This document shows, piece after piece, positions 35,223 to 44,885 of a DNA stretch of 64,000 nt (positions are counted from its first letter, which is position 1; every line of letters begins with the position of its first letter). The translations under genes were made by a program, and so were the position numbers. The DNA is from Erythrobacter sp. JK5 (GTDB lineage: Bacteria; Pseudomonadota; Alphaproteobacteria; Sphingomonadales; Sphingomonadaceae). The notes beneath the pieces are model-generated. The model was not told the DNA's origin and did not search any database. It saw only the letters and a program-made list of their open reading frames with translations. The DNA lies in NCBI RefSeq assembly GCF_018205975.1, contig NZ_CP073577.1, positions 434,001 to 498,000 on the forward strand. The letters run 5' to 3'.

Positions 35223-36675
35223 ATGCAAATCCTCTTCACCGACACGCCCCTGCCAACGTCCGGCTAACCGCCCGGATCGTCAATCAGGGGGATGCGCTTT
35301 CCGATCTCGATGCGGCCATCGCCGACGGAGCCAAGGCAGCGCGGTTCAACGGCCGGGCCGGGCAGGTGTTCGAGAGCTTCGCGATGGCCGGCGGAAGCCT
35401 GCGCCGCGTCGCGCTTGCAGGTGCGGGCGAAAGCGCAGCCGAAGGTCGGCGGCTCAACATCGAAAAGGCGGGCGCATCGCTCACCGCAAAGTTCCTGGTG
35501 TCGGGCGAGAGCGCGATGGTGCTCGATCTCGGCCATGCCGACCTGTCGGGCGAGGAAGCGGCTGCGGCACTGCTGGGCCTGCGCCTACGCGCCTGGCGGC
35601 ACGACAAATACCGGACCAAGCTTGCCGAAGACAAGCGCCCCACGCTGGCGACCGTGCATGTCGTCGGTGCCCCTGCGGGCACGGAGGCTGCATGGGAAAC
35701 CGCCGCTGCAGTTGCCAAGGGCGTCGAGTTCACTCGCATGCTCGTCGCCGAACCGGCCAACATCGTCTATCCCGAAAGCTTCGTCGAACTCTGCCGCGAA
35801 GCGTTCGAGGGACCGGGGCTGAAATTACCGTGCTCGACGACGAGGCCATGGCGAAGCTCGGCATGGGCGCGCTGCTGGGTGTCGGGCAGGGGTCCGAGCG
35901 GCCCTCGCGCCTGCTGGCAATCCGCTGGGACGGGGGCGGCGATGAACAGCCGACCGTGCTGGTGGGCAAGGGTGTGACGTTCGACACCGGCGGCATCTCG
36001 CTGAAGCCGCCGCCCGGGATGGAAGACATGAAGTGGGACATGGGCGGCGCAGGCGCGGTCGCGGGCGGGATGCTCGCGGTGGTCAGCCGCAAGGCGAAGG
36101 CCAATGTCATCGGCGTGATGGGGCTGGTCGAGAACATGCCAGACGGCAAGGCGCAGCGTCCGGGCGATATCGTCACCACGATGAGCGGCCAGACGGTCGA
36201 AGTGCTCAACACCGATGCCGAAGGACGGCTGGTATTGTGCGACGCGCTGCACTGGGCGCAGGAGGAATACGACCCGGCGCGGATCGTCGACTTCGCGACG
36301 CTGACCGGGGCGATGATCATCGCGCTGGGCAACGAGCATGGCGGGTTGTTCGCCAACGACGATACGCTCGCCGAACACTTGCTGGCGGCAGGAACGGCGA
36401 CCGGCGACAAGCTGTGGCGGATGCCGATCGGCCCGGCTTACGACAAGCTGATCGACAGCCCGATCGCCGACATCAAGAACGTCGGCCCGCGTCAGGCCGG
36501 TTCGATCACCGCGGCGCAGTTCCTCCACCGCTTCATTCGCAAAGGCCTGCCGTGGGCGCATTGCGACATTGCCGGAATGGTCTGGGCCGACAAGCCGGGA
36601 CACAGCTGGGACAAGGGCGCGACCGGCTACGGCGTGCGTCTGATCGACCGGCTGGTTGCGGATGTGGCGGAGTAG
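35223..36675 (+). pseudogene. pepA: Leucyl aminopeptidase, interrupted by two single-base deletions
   Basis: Homology to M17 leucyl aminopeptidase runs across three reading frames. ATG 35223 begins MQILFTDT, then the frame hits TAA at 35265; the family sequence continues from 35249 as [15 protein letters not shown] in the next frame up to GSLRR...REAFEG near 35811. It then jumps again to [19 protein letters not shown] through the stop at 36675. Each jump equals loss of one base, at the CCCC near 35247-35250 and the GGG at 35809-35811. The catalytic half is intact ([25 protein letters not shown] with metal ligands). Repaired length would be 484 residues, normal for PepA. It is either a true pseudogene or two sequencing errors. 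Confidence 0.88.
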
Positions 36676-36683
36676 GAAGAGCC

Positions 36684-36836
36684 GTGGCGCGCATGCGCAA
36701 GAAATCGGACCTGCCATCGAAGATCTGCGAGACCTGCGGCCTGCCGTTCAGCTGGCGCAAGAAGTGGGAGCGCGATTGGGACAGCGTGCGGTATTGCTCC
36801 GAACGGTGCCGGCGCAATAGGTCCGCGCCGGCATGA
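36684..36836 (+). CDS. DUF2256 zinc-ribbon-like small protein
   Basis: 50 residues with a four-Cys arrangement, [14 protein letters not shown] then YCSERCRRN, typical of DUF2256, a small family of unknown function with a likely zinc site. GTG at 36684 has AGGA 6 bases upstream; an ATG three codons later (36693) is an alternative. It starts 8 bases after the pepA stop and its own stop overlaps holC by 4 bases (ATGA), so it is part of a pepA-DUF2256-holC unit. Confidence 0.85.
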   Translation: MARMRKKSDLPSKICETCGLPFSWRKKWERDWDSVRYCSERCRRNRSAPA

Positions 36837-37267
36837 AGGTAGACTTCTGGCAGCTCTCGAACGACCCGGTCGAGAAAGTCGTGGCGCTGATCGCGCAGCG
36901 CGTGCTCGATTCAGGAGAGCGGCTGCTGGTGGTCAGCGCCGATCCCGACCAGCGCGAGGCGATTTCGCGCGGATTGTGGAATTCCGGGCCGGAAAGCTTC
37001 CTCGCGCATGGCGATGCCGCGGGGGCGCAGCCCGAAGCGCAGCCGATCCTGCTGTCGGATTCGCCCGAGCCGGCCAACCGGGCGAGCCACGTGATTTATG
37101 CTGACGGTGCCTGGCGCGATGCACCGGGATTTGCGCGCAGTTTCCTGCTGTTCGACGCGGCGACGCTGGAGCAGGCGCGGGCGACGTGGCGCTCGCTCGA
37201 CGGCACCGATGATCTCGAACGGTCGTTCTACCGACAGGACGGCGGCAAATGGGTGAAGGTCGCCTGA
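36833..37267 (+). CDS. holC: DNA polymerase III subunit chi
   Basis: 144 residues. Chi bridges the clamp-loader psi subunit and single-strand binding protein. The protein starts [20 protein letters not shown]; the helicase-like fold continues with [20 protein letters not shown] (residues about 29-48) and FLAHGD, and ends [15 protein letters not shown]. Gene order pepA-holC is widely conserved in Proteobacteria. It is coupled to the upstream DUF2256 gene by an ATGA overlap. Confidence 0.9.
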   Translation: MKVDFWQLSNDPVEKVVALIAQRVLDSGERLLVVSADPDQREAISRGLWNSGPESFLAHGDAAGAQPEAQPILLSDSPEPANRASHVIYADGAWRDAPGFARSFLLFDAATLEQARATWRSLDGTDDLERSFYRQDGGKWVKVA

Positions 37268-37327
37268 TCGCTTGCGCCGCGAATGCGGATCGGGGATGAT
37301 CCGGTCTGAAACGAGGGGAGTTCGATC

Positions 37328-37837
37328 ATGCGCAGTCTGTCCACCATCTTCGCCGGTTCCGTCGCCCTCCTGCTGGCCGCCTGCGGATCGGAACGCTCGG
37401 GCGAGTTCACCACCGAGGATGGCGAATCCGGCACCTATACTATCGACGGCGGTTCGGCCGAGGCCAGCGCCACGATCGAAACACCCGATGGGACGGCGAC
37501 GATGCGCTCGGGCGCGAACGTGCCGGTCGATCTGCCGGGCGGATTCACCCTCTATCCCGGCGCGAGCGTGGTCAGCAATACCACCATCGACCATGCCGAT
37601 GGCAAAGGCACGATGCTGATGCTTCAGACCGGCGATGCGCCCGAAAAGGTGATCGGCCATTATCGCAAGCAGGCCGAGGCGGCGGATGTGAAAATCCAGC
37701 TGCAGATGACCACCGAACAGGGCATGATGATCGCGGGCGAGGGCCCCGGCGGCCTCACCGTATCGGTCAACGCCTCGCGCGACGGCGACGGGCCGACGCA
37801 GGCGCAGCTGATGCTCGGTCAGCGCCCGGGCGGCTAG
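37328..37837 (+). CDS. Hypothetical lipoprotein
   Basis: 169 residues. The signal ends in lipobox LLAAC (about residue 19). The mature part is Gly/Thr/Glu-rich (GEFTTEDGESGTYTIDGG), then a folded region from about residue 60 with LPGGFTLYPGASVVSNTTI and APEKVIGHYRKQAEAADVKI, resembling small periplasmic proteins in which a secretion-linked domain measures a Tyr-Pro-Gly surface loop. No named family is recognised. A ribosome site GGGGAG lies about 9 bases before the ATG. Confidence 0.65.
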   Translation: MRSLSTIFAGSVALLLAACGSERSGEFTTEDGESGTYTIDGGSAEASATIETPDGTATMRSGANVPVDLPGGFTLYPGASVVSNTTIDHADGKGTMLMLQTGDAPEKVIGHYRKQAEAADVKIQLQMTTEQGMMIAGEGPGGLTVSVNASRDGDGPTQAQLMLGQRPGG

Positions 37838-37953
37838 ACCGCGCGGCGGTGTTGCGAAAGGGTTGAACCGCGACCCTGCCGGGGCTAAGGGCGCGCGGCG
37901 AATTCCACTCCCGGCGCCGCAAGCTGCGCCCTCTCTTCTCAAGGATAAAGACA

Positions 37954-38376
37954 ATGGCGGTTACCCGCACCTTTTCGATCATCAAGCCCGATGCGACCAA
38001 GCGCAACCTGACCGGCGCCGTCACCAGGATGCTGGAGGAAGCCGGCCTGCGCGTCGTCGCTTCGAAGCGCATCCGGATGACCCGCGAGCAGGCCGAAGGG
38101 TTCTACGCGGTCCACAGGGAACGCCCGTTTTTCGGCGAGCTGGTCGAATTCATGATGAGCGAGCCGGTGGTCGTGCAGGTGCTCGAAGGTGAAGACGCGG
38201 TAAAGCGCAACCGCGACGTGATGGGTGCGACCAACCCGGCCGAAGCCGCCGAAGGCACGATCCGCAAGGAGCACGCGCTGTCGATCGGCGAAAACACCGT
38301 CCACGGTTCGGACAGCGACGAGAACGCCGCGATCGAGATCGCGTTCTTCTTCAACGACGACGAAATCGTCGGCTGA
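37954..38376 (+). CDS. ndk: Nucleoside diphosphate kinase
   Basis: 140 residues, the exact usual length. It transfers the gamma phosphate from NTPs to NDPs through a phospho-His. Motifs: [15 protein letters not shown] (about residue 7), [13 protein letters not shown] (about 58), the nucleotide-binding [18 protein letters not shown] (about 89) and the active-site ENTVHGSDS (His about 117). AAGGATAAAGAC precedes the ATG. It is monocistronic with a terminator 26 bases downstream. Confidence 0.97.
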   Translation: MAVTRTFSIIKPDATKRNLTGAVTRMLEEAGLRVVASKRIRMTREQAEGFYAVHRERPFFGELVEFMMSEPVVVQVLEGEDAVKRNRDVMGATNPAEAAEGTIRKEHALSIGENTVHGSDSDENAAIEIAFFFNDDEIVG

Positions 38377-38402
38377 TCGCGATCCGAGCCGACCGTTCGA
38401 GA

Positions 38403-38428
38403 GGGCCGTCCGACCGGGCGGCCCTTTT
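38403..38428 (+). terminator. Rho-independent terminator of ndk
   Basis: Nine-bp stem GGGCCGTCC / GGGCGGCCC (38403-38411 and 38416-38424, one G-U pair) with a 4-base loop and TTTT. It lies between ndk and the convergent sulfotransferase gene. Confidence 0.93.
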
Positions 38429-38442
38429 CGTTTGTGCGATGC

Positions 38443-39651
38443 TCAGCCGCGCGCGGCGAAGCGCTTGAGCTGCTGCGAATGCGCGCGGTGGTCGCCGCTT
38501 TGGCTGTCGGCCATGGTCGCGCGCATCGCAGTGAGGGCCGCGTCGCTCAGGTCGAGGCCCAGTTCGGCATAGGTGCGCCTGATCTCGCCTTCCCAATCGG
38601 CGTTGAGCGCATCGAAATGCAGGCGCGCGATCGGGCCGGGCCACTCCGCGAGCGCCGTCTCCATCCGCTTTTCGCGCAGCGCGATCTTGTGCCGCCACAG
38701 CGCTTCGATCCGGTCGAGTTCGCAGCTGTCGCTCTGGATCGCCATCTGGTTCGCCGCGAGCGAGACCGCGCTGCGCAGCACCGCATCGGTATCGCGCTGG
38801 GCCAGAACCAGCCGCGCATCGGGAAACTGGACGAGCAGCGTTGCAAGGTCTTCGGCAAATTGCGGGACCTTGAGCACGCGCGGCTTGTCGGCCAGCCCGC
38901 GATAGGCGGCATCGGTGCGCAGCACGCGTGCGAATTCGCGATAGACCGGCGCGGGGTCGCGCGCTTCGCTGAACGCCGAATAGGTCGGGATGCGCCACTG
39001 CGATTCGTAGATAGAATGGTTGAGCGCCCCCGCGATCCACGCCAGTTCCTCTTCGACCTCGCCGCTGGCCATCGGGTGGATAGACTGGACCCACGGGTTA
39101 AGCCCGCGCAGCAGCGCGATGTCGATCGCACCCCTGGCGAGGCGCAGATCGGGGGTGCTGGGGACCGGGTGCCACGCGTCGCAATAGCGGGTGTGCGAAT
39201 GCGCCGGATCGGCAGCCAGCAGCTTGTGGATGCGCGTCGTGCCGCTGCGCATGTGGCCGATCACGATGATCGGTGGGGCGAGCCGGGTGGCGAGCAGTTC
39301 GGGCCGCCGCGACCACAGTTCCCCGAACCGCAGCCGCGCGCGGATCACCCGCATCAACTGACCATGCGCCATCGCGCGGCCCAGCGGGTTGAGATCGGCC
39401 TCGTCCTGCACCGCTTCGGTCAGCACGTGCAGCCGCAGACGGAAATCCGCGACGTCATCCGGGCGCCGTCCGCCGATTTCGGCTTCCTCGGCGCGATTCC
39501 TGAACCCTTTCGCGGCCAGCGCCCACAGTTCGTCCGCGTCGAGCGCGGGTTCGGGCAGCCAGCCCCTGTCCCAGGCCTGTCCCAGGAAACCGCTGGCGCG
39601 ATCGGCGATCGGCGCGCGGGCGAGCGGATGGGCGCGGGGAGGGGGCGCCAT
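38443..39651 (-). CDS. Sulfotransferase family protein
   Basis: 402 residues. The PAPS-binding P-loop-like motif is IVIGHMRSGTTRIHKLLAAD (about residues 140-159) and the 3'-phosphate motif region is RLVLAQRDTDAVLRSAVSLA (about 282). The N-terminal 130 residues are an extra helical region (ADFRLRLHVLTEAV). Such bacterial sulfotransferases often modify lipids, glycans or steroids; substrate unknown. The ATG at 39651 overlaps the preceding purN-fusion stop by one base (TGATG), placing it in the purM-purN operon, though a functional link to purines is unlikely. Confidence 0.85.
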   Translation of the reverse strand: MAPPPRAHPLARAPIADRASGFLGQAWDRGWLPEPALDADELWALAAKGFRNRAEEAEIGGRRPDDVADFRLRLHVLTEAVQDEADLNPLGRAMAHGQLMRVIRARLRFGELWSRRPELLATRLAPPIIVIGHMRSGTTRIHKLLAADPAHSHTRYCDAWHPVPSTPDLRLARGAIDIALLRGLNPWVQSIHPMASGEVEEELAWIAGALNHSIYESQWRIPTYSAFSEARDPAPVYREFARVLRTDAAYRGLADKPRVLKVPQFAEDLATLLVQFPDARLVLAQRDTDAVLRSAVSLAANQMAIQSDSCELDRIEALWRHKIALREKRMETALAEWPGPIARLHFDALNADWEGEIRRTYAELGLDLSDAALTAMRATMADSQSGDHRAHSQQLKRFAARG

Positions 39652-40613
39652 CAGAACATCTCCGCCGCGCCGATAAGCCTGGTCAATCGCGCCGGGGCGA
39701 CGCTGCGCCAGCTGCGCTGAAGCCACTCGTCGACATGCTCCCAATCGACGCCGGGCCGGTTGAGGATCAGCCCGACCCAGCCGCTCGCGCCGTAATAGGC
39801 GGGCTTGAAATAGATCTCCGGCTGCGCCTCGACGAGGTCCAGCAGCTCGTCCATTCCGCCGGTTTTCACGAGCACCGCGATGTGCTCTTCGCCGTGATGC
39901 TGGTTGTTGAAATGCGCGAAGAACTTGCCCGATTTCTCGGTCCCGACCCGGAAGCCGGGCGAACCGTGGCTGTCGCGCGCGTGCGTTTCGGGCAGGGCCA
40001 GCGCCAGCTCGCGAACCCGCGCATAGAGATATTCGGCATCGTATCCGCGCGAGACATAGTTCGAGACCGCCCGCGGATAGAGCTGGTGCTCGGCGAACTT
40101 GACGCGCTCGGCCAGGCTTTCGGGCGTTTCGTCGCTGCGGATCGCGACCCGTGCCTGCGCCAGCACCTCGCCCGCATCGAGCTCCGGCGTGACTATGTGC
40201 ACGCTCGCCCCGCCATGGCTGTCCCCCGCGGCGATGGCGCGGGCATGGGTGTCGAGCCCCTTGTATCGCGGCAGCAGCGAGGGGTGGATGTTGAGGATCC
40301 GGCCCTCCCAGCGGCGCACGAAACCGTCCGACAGGATGCGCATGTAGCCCGCGAGCACCAGGTATTCGGCCTTCGCATCGACCAGCGCGCGCTCCATTGC
40401 CGCGTCGTGATCAGCCCGGCTCACCCCTTTGTGAGAGTGCACGAAGGTGGCGATGCCTTCGCCCTCGGCGATCGCGAGCCCCGGCGCAGTGGCGACATTG
40501 CTGGCGACAAGCACCACCTCGTAGGCGCTGTCGTCGCGCAAGCTGGCGTAGAGCAGCGCCGCCATGTTGGTGCCGGTTCCAGAGATGAAGATCGCGACCC
40601 TGGCCCTATGCAA
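39651..40613 (-). CDS. purN: Phosphoribosylglycinamide formyltransferase fused to a MmcQ/YjbR-like domain
   Basis: 320 residues in two domains. Residues about 5-195 are GAR formyltransferase: [49 protein letters not shown] (catalytic Asn/His), and [15 protein letters not shown] (catalytic Asp). Residues about 200-320 match the MmcQ/YjbR fold ([52 protein letters not shown]). Stand-alone PurN is about 200 residues, so this is a fusion. The best start is TTG at 40613, overlapping the purM stop by 8 bases; longer starts lie inside purM. Confidence 0.9.
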   Translation of the reverse strand: MHRARVAIFISGTGTNMAALLYASLRDDSAYEVVLVASNVATAPGLAIAEGEGIATFVHSHKGVSRADHDAAMERALVDAKAEYLVLAGYMRILSDGFVRRWEGRILNIHPSLLPRYKGLDTHARAIAAGDSHGGASVHIVTPELDAGEVLAQARVAIRSDETPESLAERVKFAEHQLYPRAVSNYVSRGYDAEYLYARVRELALALPETHARDSHGSPGFRVGTEKSGKFFAHFNNQHHGEEHIAVLVKTGGMDELLDLVEAQPEIYFKPAYYGASGWVGLILNRPGVDWEHVDEWLQRSWRSVAPARLTRLIGAAEMF

Positions 40614-41703
40614 GGTGCACCGCCTCCCAGTCCTCCTTGGCCGACCACGTGCCCTGCGATCCGCGTACGGTGCAGCCGCGCTGACCCGCCTCGACGGTGC
40701 CGACGCGCAGCACGGATTCGCCTGCATCTTCGAGCCGTGCGGATACCGCAGGAACGTCATCGGGCGCGATCGCCAGCACCATGCCGACGCCGCAATTGAA
40801 AGTGCGCGCCATTTCGGCGGGCTCGATGCGGCCCTGAGCCTGCAGGAACGCCATCAGCCGCGGCTGCGCCCAGGCATCGGTATCGATCATGGCGTGCGCG
40901 CCATCGGGCAGGATGCGCGGAATGTTTTCGAGCAGTCCGCCACCGGTGATATGCGCCAGCCCGCGGACCAGTCCGGCGCGGATCAGCGGCAGCACGCTCG
41001 CGACATAGATACGCGTCGGTTCGATCAGCGCATCGATCAGCAGCCGTTCCTGATCGAACAGCGCCGGACGGTCGAGCTTCCACCCGAAATCCGCCGCCAG
41101 CCGCCGCACCAGCGAATAGCCATTGGAATGCACCCCGGAACTGGCGAGACCGACCAGCACGTCGCCGGGTGCGACCTTGTCTCCAGTGAGCTGTTCGCCG
41201 CGTTCGACCGCGCCGACGCAGAAGCCTGCCAGATCGTAATCGCCATCGGCATACATGCCGGGCATCTCCGCCGTCTCGCCGCCGATCAGCGCGCAGCCTG
41301 CCAGTTTGCAGCCCGCGGCAATCCCCGCAACGACCCGCTCGGCCACCCCGGTCTCGAGCCGTCCGGTAGCGAAATAATCGAGGAAGAACAGCGGCTCGGC
41401 ACCCTGGACGATCAGATCGTTGACGCACATCGCGACGAGATCGATCCCGACCGTGTCGTGCCGGTCATGCTCGATCGCGAGCTTCAGTTTGGTACCGACG
41501 CCGTCATTGGCGGCGACCAGCATCGGATCGACGTAACCAGCGGCCCTGGGATCGAAAAAGCCGCCGAATCCGCCCAGCTCGCTGGTCGCGCCGGGCCGCG
41601 CCGTTGCCTTGGCCAGCGGCGCGATGGCCTTCACCAGCGCGTTGCCGGCTTCGATCGAAACGCCTGCCTGTTCGTAGGTGTATGATGTTTTCCCGCCACT
41701 CAT
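40606..41703 (-). CDS. purM: Phosphoribosylformylglycinamidine cyclo-ligase
   Basis: 365 residues. AIR synthetase closes the imidazole ring in purine synthesis using ATP. Motifs: [18 protein letters not shown] (about residue 6), [10 protein letters not shown] (about 45), [12 protein letters not shown] (about 68), [19 protein letters not shown] (about 95), [11 protein letters not shown] (about 143), [16 protein letters not shown] (about 178) and [16 protein letters not shown] (about 240). Upstream it is divergent from the DUF2066 gene with only 68 bases between. Confidence 0.97.
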   Translation of the reverse strand: MSGGKTSYTYEQAGVSIEAGNALVKAIAPLAKATARPGATSELGGFGGFFDPRAAGYVDPMLVAANDGVGTKLKLAIEHDRHDTVGIDLVAMCVNDLIVQGAEPLFFLDYFATGRLETGVAERVVAGIAAGCKLAGCALIGGETAEMPGMYADGDYDLAGFCVGAVERGEQLTGDKVAPGDVLVGLASSGVHSNGYSLVRRLAADFGWKLDRPALFDQERLLIDALIEPTRIYVASVLPLIRAGLVRGLAHITGGGLLENIPRILPDGAHAMIDTDAWAQPRLMAFLQAQGRIEPAEMARTFNCGVGMVLAIAPDDVPAVSARLEDAGESVLRVGTVEAGQRGCTVRGSQGTWSAKEDWEAVHLA

Positions 41704-41771
41704 GCCTCGCGTTTACCCTTTCACGCTTGGAATTCCACTCGCCTTTGGGCAAAAGGCGCTCGATTTCCCCC

Positions 41772-43076
41772 ATGATGGCGGCACGCACTCTTTCCGGCCC
41801 GGTTCCCGAGGCCCCGATCCGAGCGATCCCCCCGCTACGCTGGGTGGTCGGCGCTGCACTGGCGCTGGTGCTGCTTGCCGGGGGCTATGCCTTGCTCGTC
41901 GCGCAGGTGACCGGTGAACGCGGGATCGCGCCGACCGCCTCGAGCGCCGATATCGAGGTGCGCGGGATCGAGGTCGATATTCGCGCCGATACCGGAGAGG
42001 AAGCCCGCCAGCAGGCGTGGCGCGAGGCGCAGCGCAAGGCATGGGACAAGATTGATGGTCCGGCGGTGTCCGATGGGCAGCTGCAGGCGATGGTCTCAGC
42101 AATCGTGATCCAGCGCGAGCGGATCGGGCCGAAACGCTACATTGCGACACTCGGCGTGATCTTCGATCGCCAGCGCGCCGGGCGCTATCTCGGAGGCGCG
42201 GCGCAGCAGCGCAGCTCCGCGCCGATGCTGCTGATCCCGGTCACGGTGACCGGCGGCACGTATACCGTGTTCGAGGTGCGCAATCCGTGGCAGCGCGCCT
42301 GGGCGGAATTCAACCCGGGTACCAGCCGGATCGATTACGTGCGGCCAAGCGGAGCTGGTGGCGATTCGCTGCTGCTGAACTACGGCCAGACCGGTCGCCG
42401 CAGCCGTGCGTGGTGGCGCGCGGTGCTGGACCAGTACGGCGCCGCCGACACGCTGACGCCGATCGCACGGTTCGAACACCAGTTTCCCGGCGGGCCGATC
42501 ACCGGCATCTTTACCGCGCGCTACGGTCCCGACAGCCGCTTCCTCGAAAGCTTTGAACTGACCGCCGACAGCCCTGAAAACCTGCCCGCGATGCTGTCGC
42601 AGGCGGTCGAGCGGATGGACGGGATCTTCTCGCAGGCGCTCGCCGACGGCAAGCTGCGCCCCGATCCGACGCTGACGTCCGGCGGATCGGGCGATACCGA
42701 TCCGGCGATCGCCCGGCTGATCGAGATCGGCCGCGCGATTCGCGCCCGGGACGCGGCCGCCGCGGCGGCGGCTGCCGCGCCGAGCGCGGCGCAATCGTCC
42801 GCGCAATCGGCCGCTCCCACCCCGCCGCCGGCGATGACTGTGCGCAATATCGTGGTGCAGTTCGCCTCGCCCGATCCGCAGACTTTCGATGCGGCGCTTT
42901 CGGGCGTGCGCGGCACGCCGGGCGTGCGATCGGTTGCGGTGACGAGTACGGCGATGGGCGGAACCTCGGTAATGAGCGTGAGCTTTGCCGGATCGCTCGA
43001 GGAACTCGCCGGAGGCCTGCGCTCGCGCGGCTTCACCGTCCGCCAGGGTGCGAACGCGCTCGCGATCAGCCGCTAG
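41772..43076 (+). CDS. DUF2066 domain membrane-anchored protein
   Basis: 434 residues from the ATG-ATG at 41772. One N-terminal membrane helix (about residues 26-46, VVGAALALVLLAGGYALLVA) is followed by a periplasmic region beginning ADIEVRGIEVDIRADTGEEARQ, typical of DUF2066 (a beta/alpha module in which the helix AWREAQRKAWDKI leads the fold). An Ala/Ser/Pro-rich linker (about 322-350) precedes a C-terminal ferredoxin-like part (MTVRNIVVQFASPDPQ to the end). Function is not established. It lies upstream of hdaA by 29 bases, an arrangement common in Sphingomonadales. Confidence 0.8.
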   Translation: MMAARTLSGPVPEAPIRAIPPLRWVVGAALALVLLAGGYALLVAQVTGERGIAPTASSADIEVRGIEVDIRADTGEEARQQAWREAQRKAWDKIDGPAVSDGQLQAMVSAIVIQRERIGPKRYIATLGVIFDRQRAGRYLGGAAQQRSSAPMLLIPVTVTGGTYTVFEVRNPWQRAWAEFNPGTSRIDYVRPSGAGGDSLLLNYGQTGRRSRAWWRAVLDQYGAADTLTPIARFEHQFPGGPITGIFTARYGPDSRFLESFELTADSPENLPAMLSQAVERMDGIFSQALADGKLRPDPTLTSGGSGDTDPAIARLIEIGRAIRARDAAAAAAAAAPSAAQSSAQSAAPTPPPAMTVRNIVVQFASPDPQTFDAALSGVRGTPGVRSVAVTSTAMGGTSVMSVSFAGSLEELAGGLRSRGFTVRQGANALAISR

Positions 43077-43105
43077 GGCGGGCAATTCTGGTATTGCTGC
43101 GGACG

Positions 43106-43747
43106 ATGGCCGATTCCCGCATCCCGGTATCGCAGATCGCGCTGCCCCTCGAACCGGGGGCGAAGGCCGCGCCGCAACGGATCGTGGTCGGCAATGCCAA
43201 TCGCGCCGCGGTCGAGGCGCTGGGCGATCCCGACGGCTGGCCATTCGGTACCGCGATCCTTACTGGGCCGCCGCGTGCGGGCAAGTCGCTGCTGGGGCGC
43301 TGGGCCGGTGCGCAGGGAATTGCGGTGATCGACGGCGCCGACCGGCTCGAGGAAACCGATCTGTTTCACCGCTGGAACGCAATCCAGCCGGGCGGTTCGC
43401 AGGCCGGCGGACGGCTGCTGCTGATCGCCGACAGCCGCCCGTGGGAAATCGCGCTGCCCGATCTCAATTCGCGGCTTGGCGGTTCGCTGCAGCTCGAGAT
43501 CGGCGATCCCGATGACGCCATGGCGGCGCAACTGGTCACCGCCTTCGCCGAACAGCGCGGCCTGTCGCTCGCCGACGGGGCCGCGGATTATCTGGTGCCG
43601 CGGGCCGAACGCAGCTTCGAAGCGCTGGAGCACCTGATTGCGACGGTGGATCGCATCAGCCTTGAACGACAGGTTCCCGCCACCATGTCGGTGTGGCGGG
43701 CCGCGCTGGAGGCCCTCCATGGTCCGGAGCAGCAGCGCCTGTTCTGA
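43106..43747 (+). CDS. hdaA: DnaA-related regulatory protein HdaA
   Basis: 213 residues, DnaA-like AAA+ protein without the DNA-binding domain IV. Regulatory inactivation of DnaA uses Hda proteins with the sliding clamp; the N-terminal QIALPLEP resembles the clamp-binding QxxLPL motif, which supports this. The AAA+ core has a Walker A-like TGPPRAGKSLLGRW (about 52), a Walker B region GIAVIDGADRLEE (about 70) and LPDLNSRLGGSLQLEIGDPD (box VII-like). The start at 43106 gives the clamp motif near residue 10. Confidence 0.88.
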   Translation: MADSRIPVSQIALPLEPGAKAAPQRIVVGNANRAAVEALGDPDGWPFGTAILTGPPRAGKSLLGRWAGAQGIAVIDGADRLEETDLFHRWNAIQPGGSQAGGRLLLIADSRPWEIALPDLNSRLGGSLQLEIGDPDDAMAAQLVTAFAEQRGLSLADGAADYLVPRAERSFEALEHLIATVDRISLERQVPATMSVWRAALEALHGPEQQRLF

Positions 43748-43801
43748 CCCCGGCCGGAAGGCCCATTTGCATTCTCGCGCGTTTGGTGGGAGGAGATTGA
43801 C

Positions 43802-44515
43802 ATGTTCGAACGGCTGACCGCCTATCTCGACTCTATCCGGGCGCGCGATCCAGCCCCCCGGTCCCGCTGGGAAATCCTATTGTATCCAGGGGTTTGGGCT
43901 CTGGGATTCCACCGTGCGGCGCATTGGCTGTTCGATGCCAAGCTGTATTTCCTCGCGCGGTTCGTGAACCATTTCGGGCGATTCCTGACCGCGATCGACA
44001 TTCATCCGGGCGCCACGATCGGTAAGAACTTCTTCATCGACCACGGCTTTACCGTGATCGGCGAAACAGCCGAGATCGGCGACAACGTGACGATCTACCA
44101 GTGCGTGACACTGGGAGGGACCAACCCGACCAACGGTGTGGGGGGCAAACGCCACCCGACGATCGCAGACAATGTCATTATCGGCTCGGGCGCGCAGATC
44201 ATCGGGCCGATCACGGTCGGCGAACGTGCCCGGATCGGGGCCAATGCGGTGGTGACCGAGGACGTGCCCGAAGGCGCGACGATGGTGGGTTTCAAAGCGC
44301 GCTCGACGCTGGTTCCGGCTGAGGACTGGATCAAGGAATTCATCCCCTACGGCACCCCATGCGAAGATTCGGAGGGCAACCGGGTCGATTGCATCGAAAA
44401 GCTCGAAAGCGAGCTTGCGGCGATGAAATCCGAGATCGCGAGCCTCAAGGCCGCGCAGGCCGCTGCTGTCGAGCCGGAGCCTGAACTCGCCCAGAAAAGC
44501 GGAACCGCCGACTGA
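43802..44515 (+). CDS. cysE: Serine O-acetyltransferase (EpsC/CysE type)
   Basis: 237 residues. It makes O-acetylserine from serine and acetyl-CoA, the first step of cysteine synthesis. The short N-terminal helical part (FHRAAHWLFDAKLYFLAR) and left-handed beta-helix of hexapeptide repeats are clear: DIHPGATIGKNFFIDHGFTV (catalytic Asp/His), IGDNVTIYQCVTLGGT, KRHPTIADNVIIGSGAQIIG and ARIGANAVVTEDVP. The C-terminal coiled-coil-like tail (about 195-237) is longer than usual. GGGAGGAG precedes the ATG. The next gene overlaps its stop (TGATG). Confidence 0.92.
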   Translation: MFERLTAYLDSIRARDPAPRSRWEILLYPGVWALGFHRAAHWLFDAKLYFLARFVNHFGRFLTAIDIHPGATIGKNFFIDHGFTVIGETAEIGDNVTIYQCVTLGGTNPTNGVGGKRHPTIADNVIIGSGAQIIGPITVGERARIGANAVVTEDVPEGATMVGFKARSTLVPAEDWIKEFIPYGTPCEDSEGNRVDCIEKLESELAAMKSEIASLKAAQAAAVEPEPELAQKSGTAD

Positions 44516-44883
44516 TGAGTGCGGGTCTCGGGACCGGGCTGTCAGGCCAGGTCGTTGCCTTTCCCGGCCGCGCGAGCGATCAGGTGGGGTTCGAACGCGA
44601 GGAATTGCAGCGCATTCTCGACCTTTATGGCCGAATGGTCGCAGCCGGTCAGTGGCGCGATTACGCGATGGATTTCGACCAGTACGCCGCCACTTTCGCG
44701 GCCTTCCGCCGGAGTGCCGAGCGTCCGCAGGCGCGGGTCGAGAAGCGCCCGGCGCTGCGCGGCAAACAGGGCATGTGGACGCTGTTCGGCGAGCACGGCC
44801 AGGTGCTCAAACGCGGACACGAGCTGGTGAACGTGCTGGCCCCGATGGAGCGACGGCTGCTGAAAGCGGTGGACGGGGATTAG
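44515..44883 (+). CDS. DUF2794 family protein
   Basis: 122 residues. The alphaproteobacterial DUF2794 signature is evident: FEREELQRILDLYGRMVAAG, WRDYAMDF, AAFRRSAERPQARVEKRPAL, then LKRGHELVNVLAPMERRLL. Function unknown; soluble, presumably cytoplasmic. It is coupled to cysE by a one-base TGATG overlap. The following DUF1963 gene starts 2 bases after its stop. Confidence 0.85.
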   Translation: MSAGLGTGLSGQVVAFPGRASDQVGFEREELQRILDLYGRMVAAGQWRDYAMDFDQYAATFAAFRRSAERPQARVEKRPALRGKQGMWTLFGEHGQVLKRGHELVNVLAPMERRLLKAVDGD

Positions 44884-44885
44884 AA

